From positions 24,558 to 88,557 of the forward strand of contig CAVYIO010000012.1 in assembly GCA_963768565.1 (NCBI GenBank): 64,000 nucleotides of DNA, written 5' to 3'. The DNA is from JABDKH01 sp963768565 (lineage in GTDB: Bacteria > Bacteroidota > Rhodothermia > Rhodothermales > JABDKH01). Position numbers and translations under genes: made by a program. Below are positions 28,211 to 38,388 of the stretch, in pieces (positions within the stretch are counted from its first letter, which is position 1; the number at the start of each line of letters is the position of its first letter). The notes under the pieces were generated by a model that was not told the origin of the DNA, made no database searches, and worked only from the letters and a program-made list of their open reading frames with translations.

Positions 28211-29471
28211 ATGGCCAAAAACGGTAACAACACTCCGGTGCGAATCTTTCCCGTCCTGACGGGCCTTGTCATCGTCGCGAGCACGGTAGCCGTCACCTCC
28301 ACCGCGCAGCCCACCATCTACTGGAGCAACACGTACGCGGGTTCGCTGCAGCGAACAGTCGTCGGTAGCGGCCAGGTCGAAGATATCTTCGATGGATTCG
28401 TAGAGCGTCCGCAAGACCTCAGACTCGACATCGACAATGGAAAGCTGTACTGGTCGCTCGCCATCGAAAATCCTTCGCCCAACAACGCGATCATTCAGCG
28501 TTCGAATTTCGATGGTTCGGATTTCGAGAACGTCGTGTTTTCGGGCTTCTGCAATCCGTATTGCCCCGTGACCGCCATGACGGTGGATGTCGAGCGGGAC
28601 AGCCTGTTCTGGTTCACGTGGAATGGAGCGTTTCCGGCGATTCATAGTCTCTTCAGATCAGATCTCGATGGTGAAGGCGTCACGCTGTTCGGGAGTTCCG
28701 ACAACGCTGTTCTCGACGTCGCACTCGATCGTGCCAACGAGCAGATGTTCTGGATTGACGCCAAGTTGCCCGACGGTCTGGCAGACCACTCGATCCGACA
28801 GGTAACACTGGCCGGATCGGACCCGCAGGAGCTTCTCCATGTTATTGACGGGAAGCCGATCAACGATGGCCATATCGCCGTCGATCGGTCCGGCGACAGA
28901 GTGTTCTGGATTACAGACAATCGGGCCGTCCGGCGCGGCGAATCTCGATGGATCCGAGATTCAGGACCTCGTGATGGTAGAAGGGGATTCGACCGTACTG
29001 GGTGACATTGCGCTCGATCTTGCCGCCGGGAAGATGTACTGGTCTGCCACTTACGGCGGCATCGTCACGTTCCCTGTCGGCGTCATTCATCGAGCGAATC
29101 TCGACGGGACGAACGTGGAAACCGTCGTCTCCGTCGATCAGGCCGCTATCGGGGCATTCGCCATCGATTTCTCGGGATCTGTAGGCCGGGAGATCTTGCC
29201 CGAACCGGCGGTAGCCTCACTCGGACCGGCGTACCCGAATCCAGCCAGAACCTCTACGACGATTACCTATTCGCTGTCGCGACCGGCCACGGTCACCCTG
29301 ACGATCTATGATGTGCTTGGAAGAGAGGTCGAGACGATTGTGGCGGGGCATCGGTCGGTCGGTGATCACGCCACCGAGTTCGATGCCGGCGGGTTGCCGT
29401 CCGGGATCTACCTTTATCGACTGCAGGCGGACGGGCTGTCGAGTACCAGGATGTTGACGATCGTCAGGTGA
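28211..29471 (+). CDS. Secreted YWTD-like beta-propeller protein with T9SS tail (one frameshift)
   Basis: The N-terminus MAKNGNNTPVRIFPVLTGLV is a signal peptide. Repeats of the LDL-receptor class B type follow: TIYWSNTYAGSLQR, LDIDNGKLYWS, VDVERDSLFWF, LDRANEQMFWID and LDLAAGKMYWSATYGG, interleaved with RSNFDGSDFE and RANLDGTNVE turns, which make a propeller. The first frame breaks near 28940 (TDNRAVRRG); the next resumes at AANLDGSEIQDLVMVEG. The T9SS tail is LGPAYPNPARTSTTI, then YDVLGREVE and GIYLYRLQADG to the stop at 29471. Probable surface binding protein. Confidence 0.8.
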
Positions 29472-29554
29472 GCAGGCTGCGCCCTGACAGTATCTACTGG
29501 CGCCGCATTCCTTTGCGACCGGCTACCTGCTAACCCCTACTGATAAGCATTCGA

Positions 29555-30572
29555 ATGGATAGAACCAGGCAGAAACAGAAGCCCGCCGACTCGGCACCGA
29601 TCGAGTCTGACCCCCAGGAAGAGTTGCATTTCGAAGAAGCCGGGCCGGTCGAAATGCCAGGGACCGACGCGACTGAGCAAACGTTCGATCCCTCGGGCGC
29701 AGAAGAAATCTGGCGGATAGCCGCGCGACTGCAGGCGGATGCAGCGCGGCGCCTGGACGATCGCAGCCGCGAAATCGCACATTCGGGTAGCAGGCCAGTC
29801 GCTCGCTCACGAGTTCTCGTTGAGCGAGGTCAAACTCATCGGCGATGAGGCCGGCATCGACCCGCAGTTCATCGAGCTGGCGCTCCGCCAGCACGCGGCC
29901 GAAAAGCATGCGCCAACGTCAGTCTCGCGCGAGATGTCGGACGTGGCCGGTCGATTCCTGGGTACGCCCGAGGAGCACGTAACGGTGACGCGGGTAATCC
30001 GGGCGGACAAGGGCAAGGTCCTCGATGCCATGAAAAAGCTTTTCCCCTCCGAGCCGTTCAATCTGAAACTCCTTGAAGTAATAGGCGACGAAGAGAACCT
30101 GGCAGATTCCACGTTGATCTTCAAGGTTCCTCAGCTTGAGCATGCGTTTTCGGCGAGTGGCGTCATCAGCACGTTCGCCTATCGGATGAGTATCGCCGAC
30201 CTCAATCGGATGACCGTCACGCTGCACTCGATCGACGAGGAGCGCACAGAGGTGTCGACACAGTTGGATCTAAAGTTCGGCAAGTGGCGCAACTTCAAGG
30301 TCGGCTCGTGGATCAGCGGCATCTTCGGGTCGGCAATCGGATTCCTGGTTCTCGTTGTCGGTCTCAAGAAGATGGCCCTGGGACTGGTGGGTGTGGCAGG
30401 AATCGCGACGATGACGGGTCTTATCCTTGCATACGGTAGCTACTGGGCGTACCGGCTTGCGTATCGTTCCGGCATCCGCAAGGGACAGAGGGAGATCACG
30501 GAACTGCTCGCACAGATCGATGTCACGGCCCGCACGGGCGGCGGTTTCCAGGGCTGGACAGGCGAGGGTTGA
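29555..30572 (+). CDS. Hypothetical protein with two C-terminal membrane helices (one frameshift)
   Basis: The N-terminus is polar and acidic (MDRTRQKQKPADSAPIESD). A helical motif AEEIWRIAARLQADAARRL follows, then, after a frameshift near 29780, EFSLSEVKLIGDEAGIDPQF. The LQADAA plus GIDPQFIELAL pairing recurs in uncharacterised proteins of Rhodothermota and Gemmatimonadota, as far as I recall. The rest has a START/SRPBCC-like alternation (VTRVIRADKGKVLDAMKKLF) and a helical hairpin (WISGIFGSAIGFLVLVVGL, ALGLVGVAGIATM). Function not assigned. Confidence 0.65.
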
Positions 30573-30974
30573 TTCGAGAAGAGCACCAGCGGGACACTGT
30601 TCCGGTCAATGGGGTGCGCCTTTGACGCACACCCGTTGTCAGTGGGCCCAGGATGAGTTGGACACATCGCTGGTTGCGAGACCTGGAACGCCTCCACGTG
30701 GCAACGATCAAGCGGGCGTCAATGCGCGGTGTCCGGCGGCAACTGACACACAGTCTTCGTTCCCCCCTACGAACCACCTGAGATAGCCCCTTCGTGGCAT
30801 CTGAGGGCTGTTTACTATCTTGATTTGTTGCTGATACGAGCAGCAATCAAAACAGAACAAAGCGCAGGTCGGGCGGGCCTTATGCCGATTGACAGCGTGG
30901 CTTTGTCGCGTTGTTGCCGGTGATTCACCTTTGTCGATTTATAGCGACCTCGGTCGTGAACGATCTATCCAAAC
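30573..30974. other. Intergenic region upstream of gdhA with stem-loops
   Basis: No gene. Contains an imperfect hairpin GGGTGCGC / GCACACCC at 30612-30634 and a longer stem AGATAGCCC / GGGCT with outer CTATCT at 30781-30820. Neither has a T-run. The operon promoter should lie in the AT-richer stretch 30810-30970, but I cannot place its boxes. Confidence 0.4.
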
Positions 30975-32273
30975 ATGACATCAAAAATGGCAAAAGAGTC
31001 ATATAGTGCGTTCGCCATGGCGCAGAAGCAGTTTGATCGCGCCGCCGGCATCCTCGAACTCGATCAGGCGGCGCGCGACCTGCTCCGAGACCCACTTCGC
31101 GAATATTCGATATCGATTCCGATCCGCATGGACGACGGGAGCGTCAAAGTCTTCAAGGGATTTCGCGTTCAGCACAACGACGCTCGCGGTCCCTCCAAGG
31201 GAGGCATCCGATTCCACCCGCAGGAGACGTTGGACACCGTGCGTGCCCTGGCGATGTGGATGTCCTGGAAATGTGCGGTCGTCGATATTCCGCTGGGCGG
31301 TGGCAAGGGCGGCGTTGTATGCGACCCGCACAATCTCAGCCAGCGGGAGCAGGAGTTGATCTGCCGCGGATGGGTTCGCCAACTGGCCAGGAATATCGGT
31401 GCGTATACCGACGTGCCGGCACCCGATGTCATGACGTCGGCACAGCATATGCTGTGGATGCTCGACGAGTACGAGACGATCCACGGGTCGAGACAACCAG
31501 GGTTCATCACTGGCAAGCCGGTGGGAATGGGAGGATCACTCGGACGTACGGAGGCCACTGGATACGGGCTCGTTTTCACGCTGAGAGAAGCTCTCAAGGA
31601 ACTGGATATCCGGACGTCCGACACCGTCGCAAGCGTCCAGGGTTTTGGCAATGTCGCGCGCTACGCCATCGAACTGTACCAACAACTGGGTGGTACGGTC
31701 ATGGCCGTCTCGTGCTGGCACCAGTCGGATGAGACCTCGTACACGTACCGAAAGAAGGATGGAATCAATCTGGAGCAGCTCCTGTCGATTACGAATCGTT
31801 TTGGAGAAATCGACAAAGACGCGGCTCCCGGTCTCGGATATGAAGTCCTTCCGGCCGAAGCGTGGCTCGAGCAAGACGTTGATGTCCTGATGCCGTGCGC
31901 TCTCGAAAACCAGATCACGGGTGACAATGCGTCCAGCATAAGCTCCCGCGTGAAGGTGATTGCCGAGGGTGCCAATGGCCCGACGACGCCCGAGGCCGAT
32001 GCCGTGATCGACCAGCGACAGATCTTCGTGATTCCCGATTTTCTGGCGAATGCGGGCGGAGTGACGTGCAGCTATTTCGAACAGGTCCAGAGTAACATGA
32101 ACTACTTCTGGGAGAAGGACGAAGTGCTGGGCAAACTGGATCTGAAGATGACCGCAGCCTTCATTGCGGTCAGCGACCTCGCACGGAAACGAAAGCTCTC
32201 GATGCGCGATGCCGCGTACGTCATCGCGGTTGACAGGGTGGCACGTGCCTGTCGCGATCGCGGATGGCTATAG
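30975..32273 (+). CDS. gdhA: Glutamate dehydrogenase (Glu/Leu/Phe/Val dehydrogenase family)
   Basis: Intact, 432 residues, typical hexameric GDH length. It would interconvert glutamate and 2-oxoglutarate plus ammonium with NAD(P). Visible landmarks are the substrate-binding GFRVQHNDARGPSKGGIRFH, the catalytic lysine in DIPLGGGKGGV, VPAPDVMTS, the Rossmann motif SVQGFGNVARYA, and the late IAEGANGPTTPEAD and IPDFLANAGGVTCSYFE. A second ATG four codons in (30987) could also serve. Cytoplasmic. It is first in a tight three-gene cluster with two PEP/pyruvate-binding proteins, hinting that those act in nitrogen or carbon control. Confidence 0.93.
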   Translation: MTSKMAKESYSAFAMAQKQFDRAAGILELDQAARDLLRDPLREYSISIPIRMDDGSVKVFKGFRVQHNDARGPSKGGIRFHPQETLDTVRALAMWMSWKCAVVDIPLGGGKGGVVCDPHNLSQREQELICRGWVRQLARNIGAYTDVPAPDVMTSAQHMLWMLDEYETIHGSRQPGFITGKPVGMGGSLGRTEATGYGLVFTLREALKELDIRTSDTVASVQGFGNVARYAIELYQQLGGTVMAVSCWHQSDETSYTYRKKDGINLEQLLSITNRFGEIDKDAAPGLGYEVLPAEAWLEQDVDVLMPCALENQITGDNASSISSRVKVIAEGANGPTTPEADAVIDQRQIFVIPDFLANAGGVTCSYFEQVQSNMNYFWEKDEVLGKLDLKMTAAFIAVSDLARKRKLSMRDAAYVIAVDRVARACRDRGWL

Positions 32274-32328
32274 CGGCCCGGACCGGCCTCCGCCTCCTGA
32301 TCTTTCGGCATAGGCAACGGAGTACATA

Positions 32329-34113
32329 ATGGGCGAGCAGTCCGACATGCGAAAGCCAGCCCTTTTCGACCGCGTCTTTTTCGAAGCATCCGGTGGCTTC
32401 AAACGCATTGGCGGAGGCGAGATCGGAGGAAAGGCAGCGGGACTGAACCGGGCCCGCGAAATCCTGACCGCGCACCCATATGAGGATGAAAGCGACCGCC
32501 TCCGGATCGTGATACCGTCAACCGTGGTCGTCGCCACCGACGTGTTCGAGGCCTTCATGGAACGCAATGGCCTGCACGAATACGCATTGTCAGGATCCCC
32601 GGATGAGCGCATCGCGCATAAGTTCATTGGCGGCGACTTCCCGGTTGAGAACGTGGGCGACCTTCGCGCCCTTGTCGAAGGCACCGGCGGGAATCCACTG
32701 GCTGTTCGTTCTTCCAGTCTTCTGGAGGACGCGCTCGCACATCCGTTTGCCGGCGTGTATCAGACCAAGATGATTCCCAACAATCATCCTGATCCAAACA
32801 CCCGATTCAAACGGCTCCTCGAAGCAATCAAGTTTGTGTATGCCTCTGCCTACTTCCGCGACGCCGCCAACTACGTGACGGCCATCGGCAAGGACCCGGA
32901 GGAAGAGAGAATGGCGGTCGTGATACAGGAAGTGGTTGGCCGTCGGTTCGGAGAGCGTTTCTATCCGGAGATGTCCGGAGTATGCCGATCGTTCAACTTC
33001 TACCGGAGCGGATCGGCGAAGCCGGAGGAAGGAGTGGTCAACCTGGCACTGGGACTTGGAAAGACGATCGTGGATGGCGCGGTTAACTGGTCGTATTCGC
33101 CCGCTCATCCAAAGTCGCGTCCACCGTTTGCCTCGACCGCCGACATGTTGAACAACACGCAGTTGAAATTCTGGGCTGTCAACGTGGGTCCAACACCCCC
33201 GTACGACCCGACAAAGGAAACCGAGTATCTGGTCGAGTCTGATCTGGCCAGGGCGAACTACGATGACACGCTGCGACACCTCGCGTCCACCTTCGATCCG
33301 ACCCGGGACAGACTGGTGCCGGGCGTCGGAATCGATGGGCCTCGCGTACTCGACTTTGCCCCCATACTCCAGCTCGACCTCTGGCCGGTCAACGAGGCCA
33401 TAAGATTCATCCTGGATACGTTCGAACGAGAAACAAACAGCGCCGTCGAGATCGAGTTCGCCGTGACGTTCCCGGGAAGAAATGACGGACCCGCGCGACT
33501 CGCAGTCCTTCAGGTCCGACCCATGCTCGTGTCGAAGGAACCGGTCGACGTGCCGGAATCGACGCGCGAAAACGCGAATCTGCTGGCATTCTCCGAGCGA
33601 GTCATGGGTAACGGAAGAGTGGACGGGCTCCTGGATATCGTATACGTAAAGCCGGAGACCTTCGAGCGTCAATACACACCACAGATCGCCGCGGAACTCG
33701 AATCACTCAACCATACGCTGCGCGACGCCGGGAGGCCTTATGTCCTCATCGGGTTCGGTCGCTGGGGGAGCTCCGATCCATGGCTTGGAATTCCCGTAAC
33801 GTGGGCGCAGATTAGTGGCGCAGCGGTTATCGTGGAGGCAACCCTGCCGGATTTCGACGTCGAACCGAGTCAGGGAACGCATTTTTTCCACAACATCGCC
33901 TCATTTCAGATCAGCTACTTTAGTGTTCATCACCACATCGATCCAGCCATCGACTGGGACTGGCTTTCACAGCAGCCGGTCACACATGAAGCGGAGTTCG
34001 TCAGGCACGTAGAATCGACACAGCCCCTCGCCGTTGCTGTGGACGGGCGGACAGGCCGAGGAGCGATCTGGCACAGGGCATCCGGGGTGCCTATCGTCAA
34101 GGAGGAGCGTTGA
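32329..34113 (+). CDS. PEP/pyruvate-binding (PPDK_N-like) protein without catalytic-His domain
   Basis: Intact, 594 residues; the start is supported by GGAG 10 bases upstream. ATP-grasp-like PPDK_N landmarks are GGGEIGGKAAGLNRA (near residue 33), PLAVRSSSLLED (near 126), VVIQEVVG, SGVCRSFNF, LGLGKTIVDG and LAVLQVRPM. The family enzyme (PEP synthase / PPDK) would next have a mobile phospho-His domain and a TIM barrel; both are missing. Instead comes a different domain with IGFGRWGSSDPWLGIPVTW (near residue 476) and QGTHFFHNIASFQISYF. The same domain is found in the next gene. Cytoplasmic. Probable nucleotide-dependent kinase or sensor of unknown target. Confidence 0.8.
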   Translation: MGEQSDMRKPALFDRVFFEASGGFKRIGGGEIGGKAAGLNRAREILTAHPYEDESDRLRIVIPSTVVVATDVFEAFMERNGLHEYALSGSPDERIAHKFIGGDFPVENVGDLRALVEGTGGNPLAVRSSSLLEDALAHPFAGVYQTKMIPNNHPDPNTRFKRLLEAIKFVYASAYFRDAANYVTAIGKDPEEERMAVVIQEVVGRRFGERFYPEMSGVCRSFNFYRSGSAKPEEGVVNLALGLGKTIVDGAVNWSYSPAHPKSRPPFASTADMLNNTQLKFWAVNVGPTPPYDPTKETEYLVESDLARANYDDTLRHLASTFDPTRDRLVPGVGIDGPRVLDFAPILQLDLWPVNEAIRFILDTFERETNSAVEIEFAVTFPGRNDGPARLAVLQVRPMLVSKEPVDVPESTRENANLLAFSERVMGNGRVDGLLDIVYVKPETFERQYTPQIAAELESLNHTLRDAGRPYVLIGFGRWGSSDPWLGIPVTWAQISGAAVIVEATLPDFDVEPSQGTHFFHNIASFQISYFSVHHHIDPAIDWDWLSQQPVTHEAEFVRHVESTQPLAVAVDGRTGRGAIWHRASGVPIVKEER

Positions 34114-34123
34114 GGCAGATAGC

Positions 34124-37100
34124 ATGACCAGTCATGACAACCAGATCGAAGGAATTCTGCACACGCTTCAGGAGCGGGCGAAGGAATTAAACTGTCTTTA
34201 CACGGTCGATGAGGTGCTGAGCCAGCTCGACCTGCCTCCGGATGTCGTACTGCAGGAACTGGTGAATGCGTTGCCGGCCGGATGGCAATACCCTGACATC
34301 TGCCGGGCACGCATCACAATCGGTGAGCACCGTTTTGATTCAACAGACTTCCATGAGTCTGAGTGGTCCCAGCACATCGACATCATCCTCGACGACGTGC
34401 AGGCAGGCGCCATTGAGGTCTTCTATCTCGCGCCGGCTCCGCGCGCCGACGAAGGGCCCTTTCTGAAAGAAGAGAGAAAACTCATCAGGGCCATTGCCGA
34501 CCGGGTTGCGCTACACCTGCTTCAGCGGAGAGTCCGATCGGCACACGACCGACTTGCAGACGCCATCGAGTCGGTAGAGAGTGAAAAGGACAGCTCGTGG
34601 AAAGTCATTCTCGATTTTCTGCGCCGAACCGATCAACCACTTCTGGCCAGGATCACCAGAAAGATGATCAACTATCTGGCCTGGACCGGAGTCGATCAAG
34701 CCAAACAACTTCTTCGGGCCTACGTGACCGACGGCGGGCCGGAAGGTGACGGGGGCGTGGAGGAGAACCGCCCACTACCACGAGGTGATCTGGAGGACGT
34801 AACGACACTCGCCGACAAGGCATTCGAGATCGCATCGCGAAACTGCAGCGATGACGAGATGATCTCCAACATCCGCGCCTGGATCGAAGAGGACAAGGCA
34901 TCCGCCCTCGTTGATACGCTCGAGACGACACACAGCAGTCTGTCCGATATCGCTGCCGCCCTCGACAGGTTCAGGTCGTCGGAGTTGAACGAAGACGAAA
35001 TGCCGCGGGCTCTTCAGACAAGCCTTCGCGCCTCGCTGCTACGCCGCTTCTTCAGTGGCGACATGAACTTCCTCCGGGTACTCAAGAACACCGTAAGGGT
35101 CGAGGACTTTCAGCAACTCATTCGTCGTGTGGTCTTCTCATCGAGAAGTCACGGCAGTCTTGGAGGTAAGAGCTCGGGGCTCTTCACGGCAACTACGCTC
35201 CTCGAGCGGGCCACCGAACATCGCGATGTATTCGATCGCATCAAGGTGCCGAAGACCTGGTATATCAGTTCCGACAGTGTGCTCGAGTTCATTCGACACA
35301 ACAATCTTGACGACGTCTACGACTACAAGTACAGAGACATTGAGCGCGTACGACGAGACTATCCTCACATCGTACAGGTATTCAAGAACTCGCAGTTCCC
35401 GACCGAGATCTCGAACGGCCTCGCCGTTGCACTCGATGACTTCGGGCAGTGCCCTCTCATCATTCGTAGTTCCTCGCTCCTGGAAGACCAGACAGGTGCC
35501 GCATTTTCCGGGAAGTACAAGAGCCTGTTTGTAGCTAATCACGGCACCAAGAAGGAGAACCTGGCCGCCCTTCAGGATGCAGTGGCCGAGGTATATGCTT
35601 CGGTGTTTGCTCCGGACCCGATCGAGTATCGAGCTGAGCGCGGGCTTCTCGACGTCCACGAAGAGATGGCCGTGATGATACAGGAGGTTGTAGGAGTGCG
35701 CGTGGGCAAGTACTTCCTTCCGTCGTTTGCCGGCGTCGCGTTTTCCCAGAACGAGTTTCGCTGGTCGCCGAGAATCCAGCGAGAAGACGGCCTGGTCAGA
35801 CTCGTACCGGGACTTGGCACGCGGGCCGTTGACCGCCTGAGTGACGACTATCCTGTTCTCTTCTCACCCGGCAAACCCGGATTGCGTGTCAACGTCACCG
35901 TCGACGAGGTAATCCGCTACTCACCCCAGAAGATCGACGTCATTGATCTCGACGAGAATGAGTTCAGAACGATATCAGTGAAGGGCTTGCTGCGTGAATT
36001 TGGTGATGAATACCCGCTCGCGCGCAAGCTTGTATCCATCGTATCAGGTGACTCGATGCGAGCGCCGACGGCTCTGGAGCCTGACTGGGAGTCCGATGAG
36101 GTGGTGGTCACCTTTGCCGGACTGATGAACGACAGCTCCTTCGCCAGGGATAGCAAGCTGCTACTCGACTATCTGAGCAGCGAGCTGGGCTACCCGGTGG
36201 ATCTTGAATTTGCGTCGGATGGTGAGAACCTGTTTCTCCTTCAGTGTCGAGCGCAGAGCGCCTCGGCCGATTTCGAACCGTCTCCCATTCCTCGAAATCT
36301 GCCTCGCGAAAGAGTACTCTTCACGGCTAACCGCTTTGTATCCAATGGCCGGATTCCCGACATCACGCACATCGTGTATGTCGACCCGGAAGGCTATGCG
36401 AGCCTGCCTCGAGTAGAGGATTTGAAAAGCGTCGCCCGAGCCGTCGGAAGATTGAACAAGATCCTTCCGCGACGTCAGTTCATCCTGATGGGCCCCGGTC
36501 GATGGGGAAGTCGCGGAGACATCAAACTGGGTGTCGGCGTGACCTACGGCGAGATCAACAACACCGCCGTCCTGATGGAGGTAGCATGGACGAAGGGGAA
36601 CTACGTTCCTGAGCTCTCCTTCGGAACCCATTTCTTCCAGGACCTCGTCGAGGCAGACATTCGCTATCTACCACTCTATCCAGACGAAAACGACGTCCTG
36701 TTCAACGAGCTTTTCCTTCGTCGGGCAAACTCGATACTCAGCGAGGTCTTGCCCGAGTATGCCCATCTCGATGACGTGATCCGCGTCATAGACGTGCCGG
36801 GAACCGCAGAAGGTCAGATTCTGAAGATCCTGCTCAATGCCGAGTTGGAGGAAGCTGTCGGTTTCTTCTCCTCTCCGACCGTCGATACCGGCGAAAAACT
36901 CGACGTCGAATTTCGAGTGGAGGAACGATCCGAAGATCACTGGCGCTGGCGACTCCTTATGGCAGAACGAGTTGCAGCGTCACTCGATGCAGAACGGTTC
37001 GGCGTGAAGGCAATGTATGTGATCGGCAGCGCGAAGAACGCTACGTCCGGACCAGCCAGCGATCTCGACATTGTGATTCATTTTGGTGGCACAGAGACTC

Positions 37101-37315
37101 AGCGCGAACAGTTGTCCCTGTGGCTGGATGGTTGGAGTCGATCGCTCGCGGAGATCAATTATCTCCGCACCGGATATCGCACCGAAGGGCTGCTCGATCT
37201 GCACTTTGTGTCGGACGAACAGATCGAGAACAAGAGCAGCTTCGGCGCGAAGATCGGTGCAGTTACGGACGCGGCACGTCCGTTGGAACTTGGCACGCGT
37301 TTCCCTGCCCGGTAG
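34124..37315 (+). CDS. Large PEP/pyruvate-binding protein with sensor N-terminus and C-terminal nucleotidyltransferase domain
   Basis: Intact, 1063 residues from the ATG at 34124, 11 bases after the previous stop; an upstream in-frame ATG at 34034 overlaps the previous gene and is not used. Residues 1-140 resemble a GAF/PAS-like sensor (KELNCLYTVDEVL, RAIADRVALHLLQRR). PPDK_N-like motifs follow: GGKSSGLFTATTL (near 347), PLIIRSSSLLEDQTG (near 446), MIQEVVGVRVGKYF, VPGLGTRAVDRL and LFLLQCRAQS. The shared domain comes next: MGPGRWGSRGDIKLGVGVTY (near 792) and FGTHFFQDLVEADIRYLPLY. Near 967 is a nucleotidyltransferase motif, GSAKNATSGPASDLDIVIHF (GSx8SDLDIxI). No phospho-His or TIM-barrel domain. 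Function unknown; the layout suggests ligand sensing coupled to phosphate or nucleotide transfer. Confidence 0.8.
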   Translation: MTSHDNQIEGILHTLQERAKELNCLYTVDEVLSQLDLPPDVVLQELVNALPAGWQYPDICRARITIGEHRFDSTDFHESEWSQHIDIILDDVQAGAIEVFYLAPAPRADEGPFLKEERKLIRAIADRVALHLLQRRVRSAHDRLADAIESVESEKDSSWKVILDFLRRTDQPLLARITRKMINYLAWTGVDQAKQLLRAYVTDGGPEGDGGVEENRPLPRGDLEDVTTLADKAFEIASRNCSDDEMISNIRAWIEEDKASALVDTLETTHSSLSDIAAALDRFRSSELNEDEMPRALQTSLRASLLRRFFSGDMNFLRVLKNTVRVEDFQQLIRRVVFSSRSHGSLGGKSSGLFTATTLLERATEHRDVFDRIKVPKTWYISSDSVLEFIRHNNLDDVYDYKYRDIERVRRDYPHIVQVFKNSQFPTEISNGLAVALDDFGQCPLIIRSSSLLEDQTGAAFSGKYKSLFVANHGTKKENLAALQDAVAEVYASVFAPDPIEYRAERGLLDVHEEMAVMIQEVVGVRVGKYFLPSFAGVAFSQNEFRWSPRIQREDGLVRLVPGLGTRAVDRLSDDYPVLFSPGKPGLRVNVTVDEVIRYSPQKIDVIDLDENEFRTISVKGLLREFGDEYPLARKLVSIVSGDSMRAPTALEPDWESDEVVVTFAGLMNDSSFARDSKLLLDYLSSELGYPVDLEFASDGENLFLLQCRAQSASADFEPSPIPRNLPRERVLFTANRFVSNGRIPDITHIVYVDPEGYASLPRVEDLKSVARAVGRLNKILPRRQFILMGPGRWGSRGDIKLGVGVTYGEINNTAVLMEVAWTKGNYVPELSFGTHFFQDLVEADIRYLPLYPDENDVLFNELFLRRANSILSEVLPEYAHLDDVIRVIDVPGTAEGQILKILLNAELEEAVGFFSSPTVDTGEKLDVEFRVEERSEDHWRWRLLMAERVAASLDAERFGVKAMYVIGSAKNATSGPASDLDIVIHFGGTETQREQLSLWLDGWSRSLAEINYLRTGYRTEGLLDLHFVSDEQIENKSSFGAKIGAVTDAARPLELGTRFPAR

Positions 37316-37324
37316 GCCGAGGTT

Positions 37325-38174
37325 CTACAGCAAAGTCCGCTCCGCCGACTCGAGATGTTCCAGGTCAAAGCGTACCACGCACAGCTCGGGACCATCGTGG
37401 GCCGCACTGAACATGTGCGTGCCCCCTATCCGGTCTCGCCACGACCCCGTAAGACGCGCAGATTCGTGGATATGACCGTGAAGCGTGAGCAACGGCTGGC
37501 GTTTCTCGATGAATCGCTGAACGGCGATGCTGCCGACATGGAGGTCGAGAGGAACGTGGTCCACCATCATGCCATCCGTCGCCGCACGATCCAGATTGGT
37601 GTCGTACGGCGGTGTGTGAAAGAGCATTACGGCGCGCATGAGATCGATCTCCGCAGTCAGTCGGTCGAGGTCGCTTAGGATCGTGGCGTTTCGAGTTTCA
37701 CGAGGCTCGACCGGGATGGATCGAATACCCTTCTTCCGGCGACACGGCACCCGGCGGAACGTATCTGGATACGTCATACTTCTCCCAGTCCTTGTTCAGA
37801 AAGGGTGTCGGGGGAACGTAGGAGTAGCCGAGGACCGAATGTCCCGCAACCTCGCGGTTGGCATTGTGCACATAATGCCAGAGATCGCGGTCGTCCAACT
37901 CTCGAGCTTTGTCCTCTTCGGCGCGGGGGTCGTCGTTTCCCAGTATGGCGAATACGTCCGGGTAGTCGGCGCCCAGGGAATCTCTCAAGCGAAGCAGATT
38001 GATGGAGATAAAATCATCGATGAAGTCGTCATAGTCTGAAGCGTCCGCAAAATGCGGTGTCAGGTCGCCTCCGAGAAAGACGACCGATGGCCGATCTCTC
38101 CGAATCACATCAAATAGCTTCTCGTATCGGTCGACGCGACCGTGCAGATCGGAAACAAAGAGGCACTGACTCAT
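37325..38174 (-). CDS. Metallophosphoesterase (calcineurin-like; one frameshift)
   Basis: Motifs of the binuclear-metal fold in order: SDLHG (D9, H11), FLGGDLTPHF, AILGNDDP, then after a shift near 37730 MLFHTPPYD and LLTLHGHIHES. The two frames join around SPEEGYSIHP / SIPVEPRETRNATILSDL. The intact protein would be about 283 residues, usual for the family. Cytoplasmic phosphodiesterase or phosphatase, substrate unknown. It lies downstream of a Ser/Thr kinase gene on the same strand and converges with the PPDK_N-like operon. Confidence 0.82.
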
Positions 38175-38388
38175 GGCACCATGTGTGGCATCTTCTGTGA
38201 CGACGACTGCCCACTCTGCACTTGCGGAGAAGCATCTCAGGGTTCATCAATAATACCGTTCTATTCCAAGATAGGCACGCCGCCCGGCTTGCAGATGACG
38301 TCGCCTGGACGGAACTACTCTTCGAAAGTTATCCGCCGTGCCGCGATGGAAGAGATCGGGCAGACGTCCGTACGCGGTCCACGTCAGA

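Noticed and set aside
34034..34123. In-frame upstream start for the large PPDK_N/nucleotidyltransferase protein
   Set aside because: It would overlap the end of the previous gene by 80 bases and add a Gly/Arg-rich peptide without similarity to the family; the ATG at 34124 follows the stop directly and fits operon spacing.
32329..37315. Calling the two proteins PEP synthase or pyruvate phosphate dikinase
   Set aside because: Only the N-terminal nucleotide-binding part is present; no phospho-His domain or PEP-binding TIM barrel can be found in either protein.
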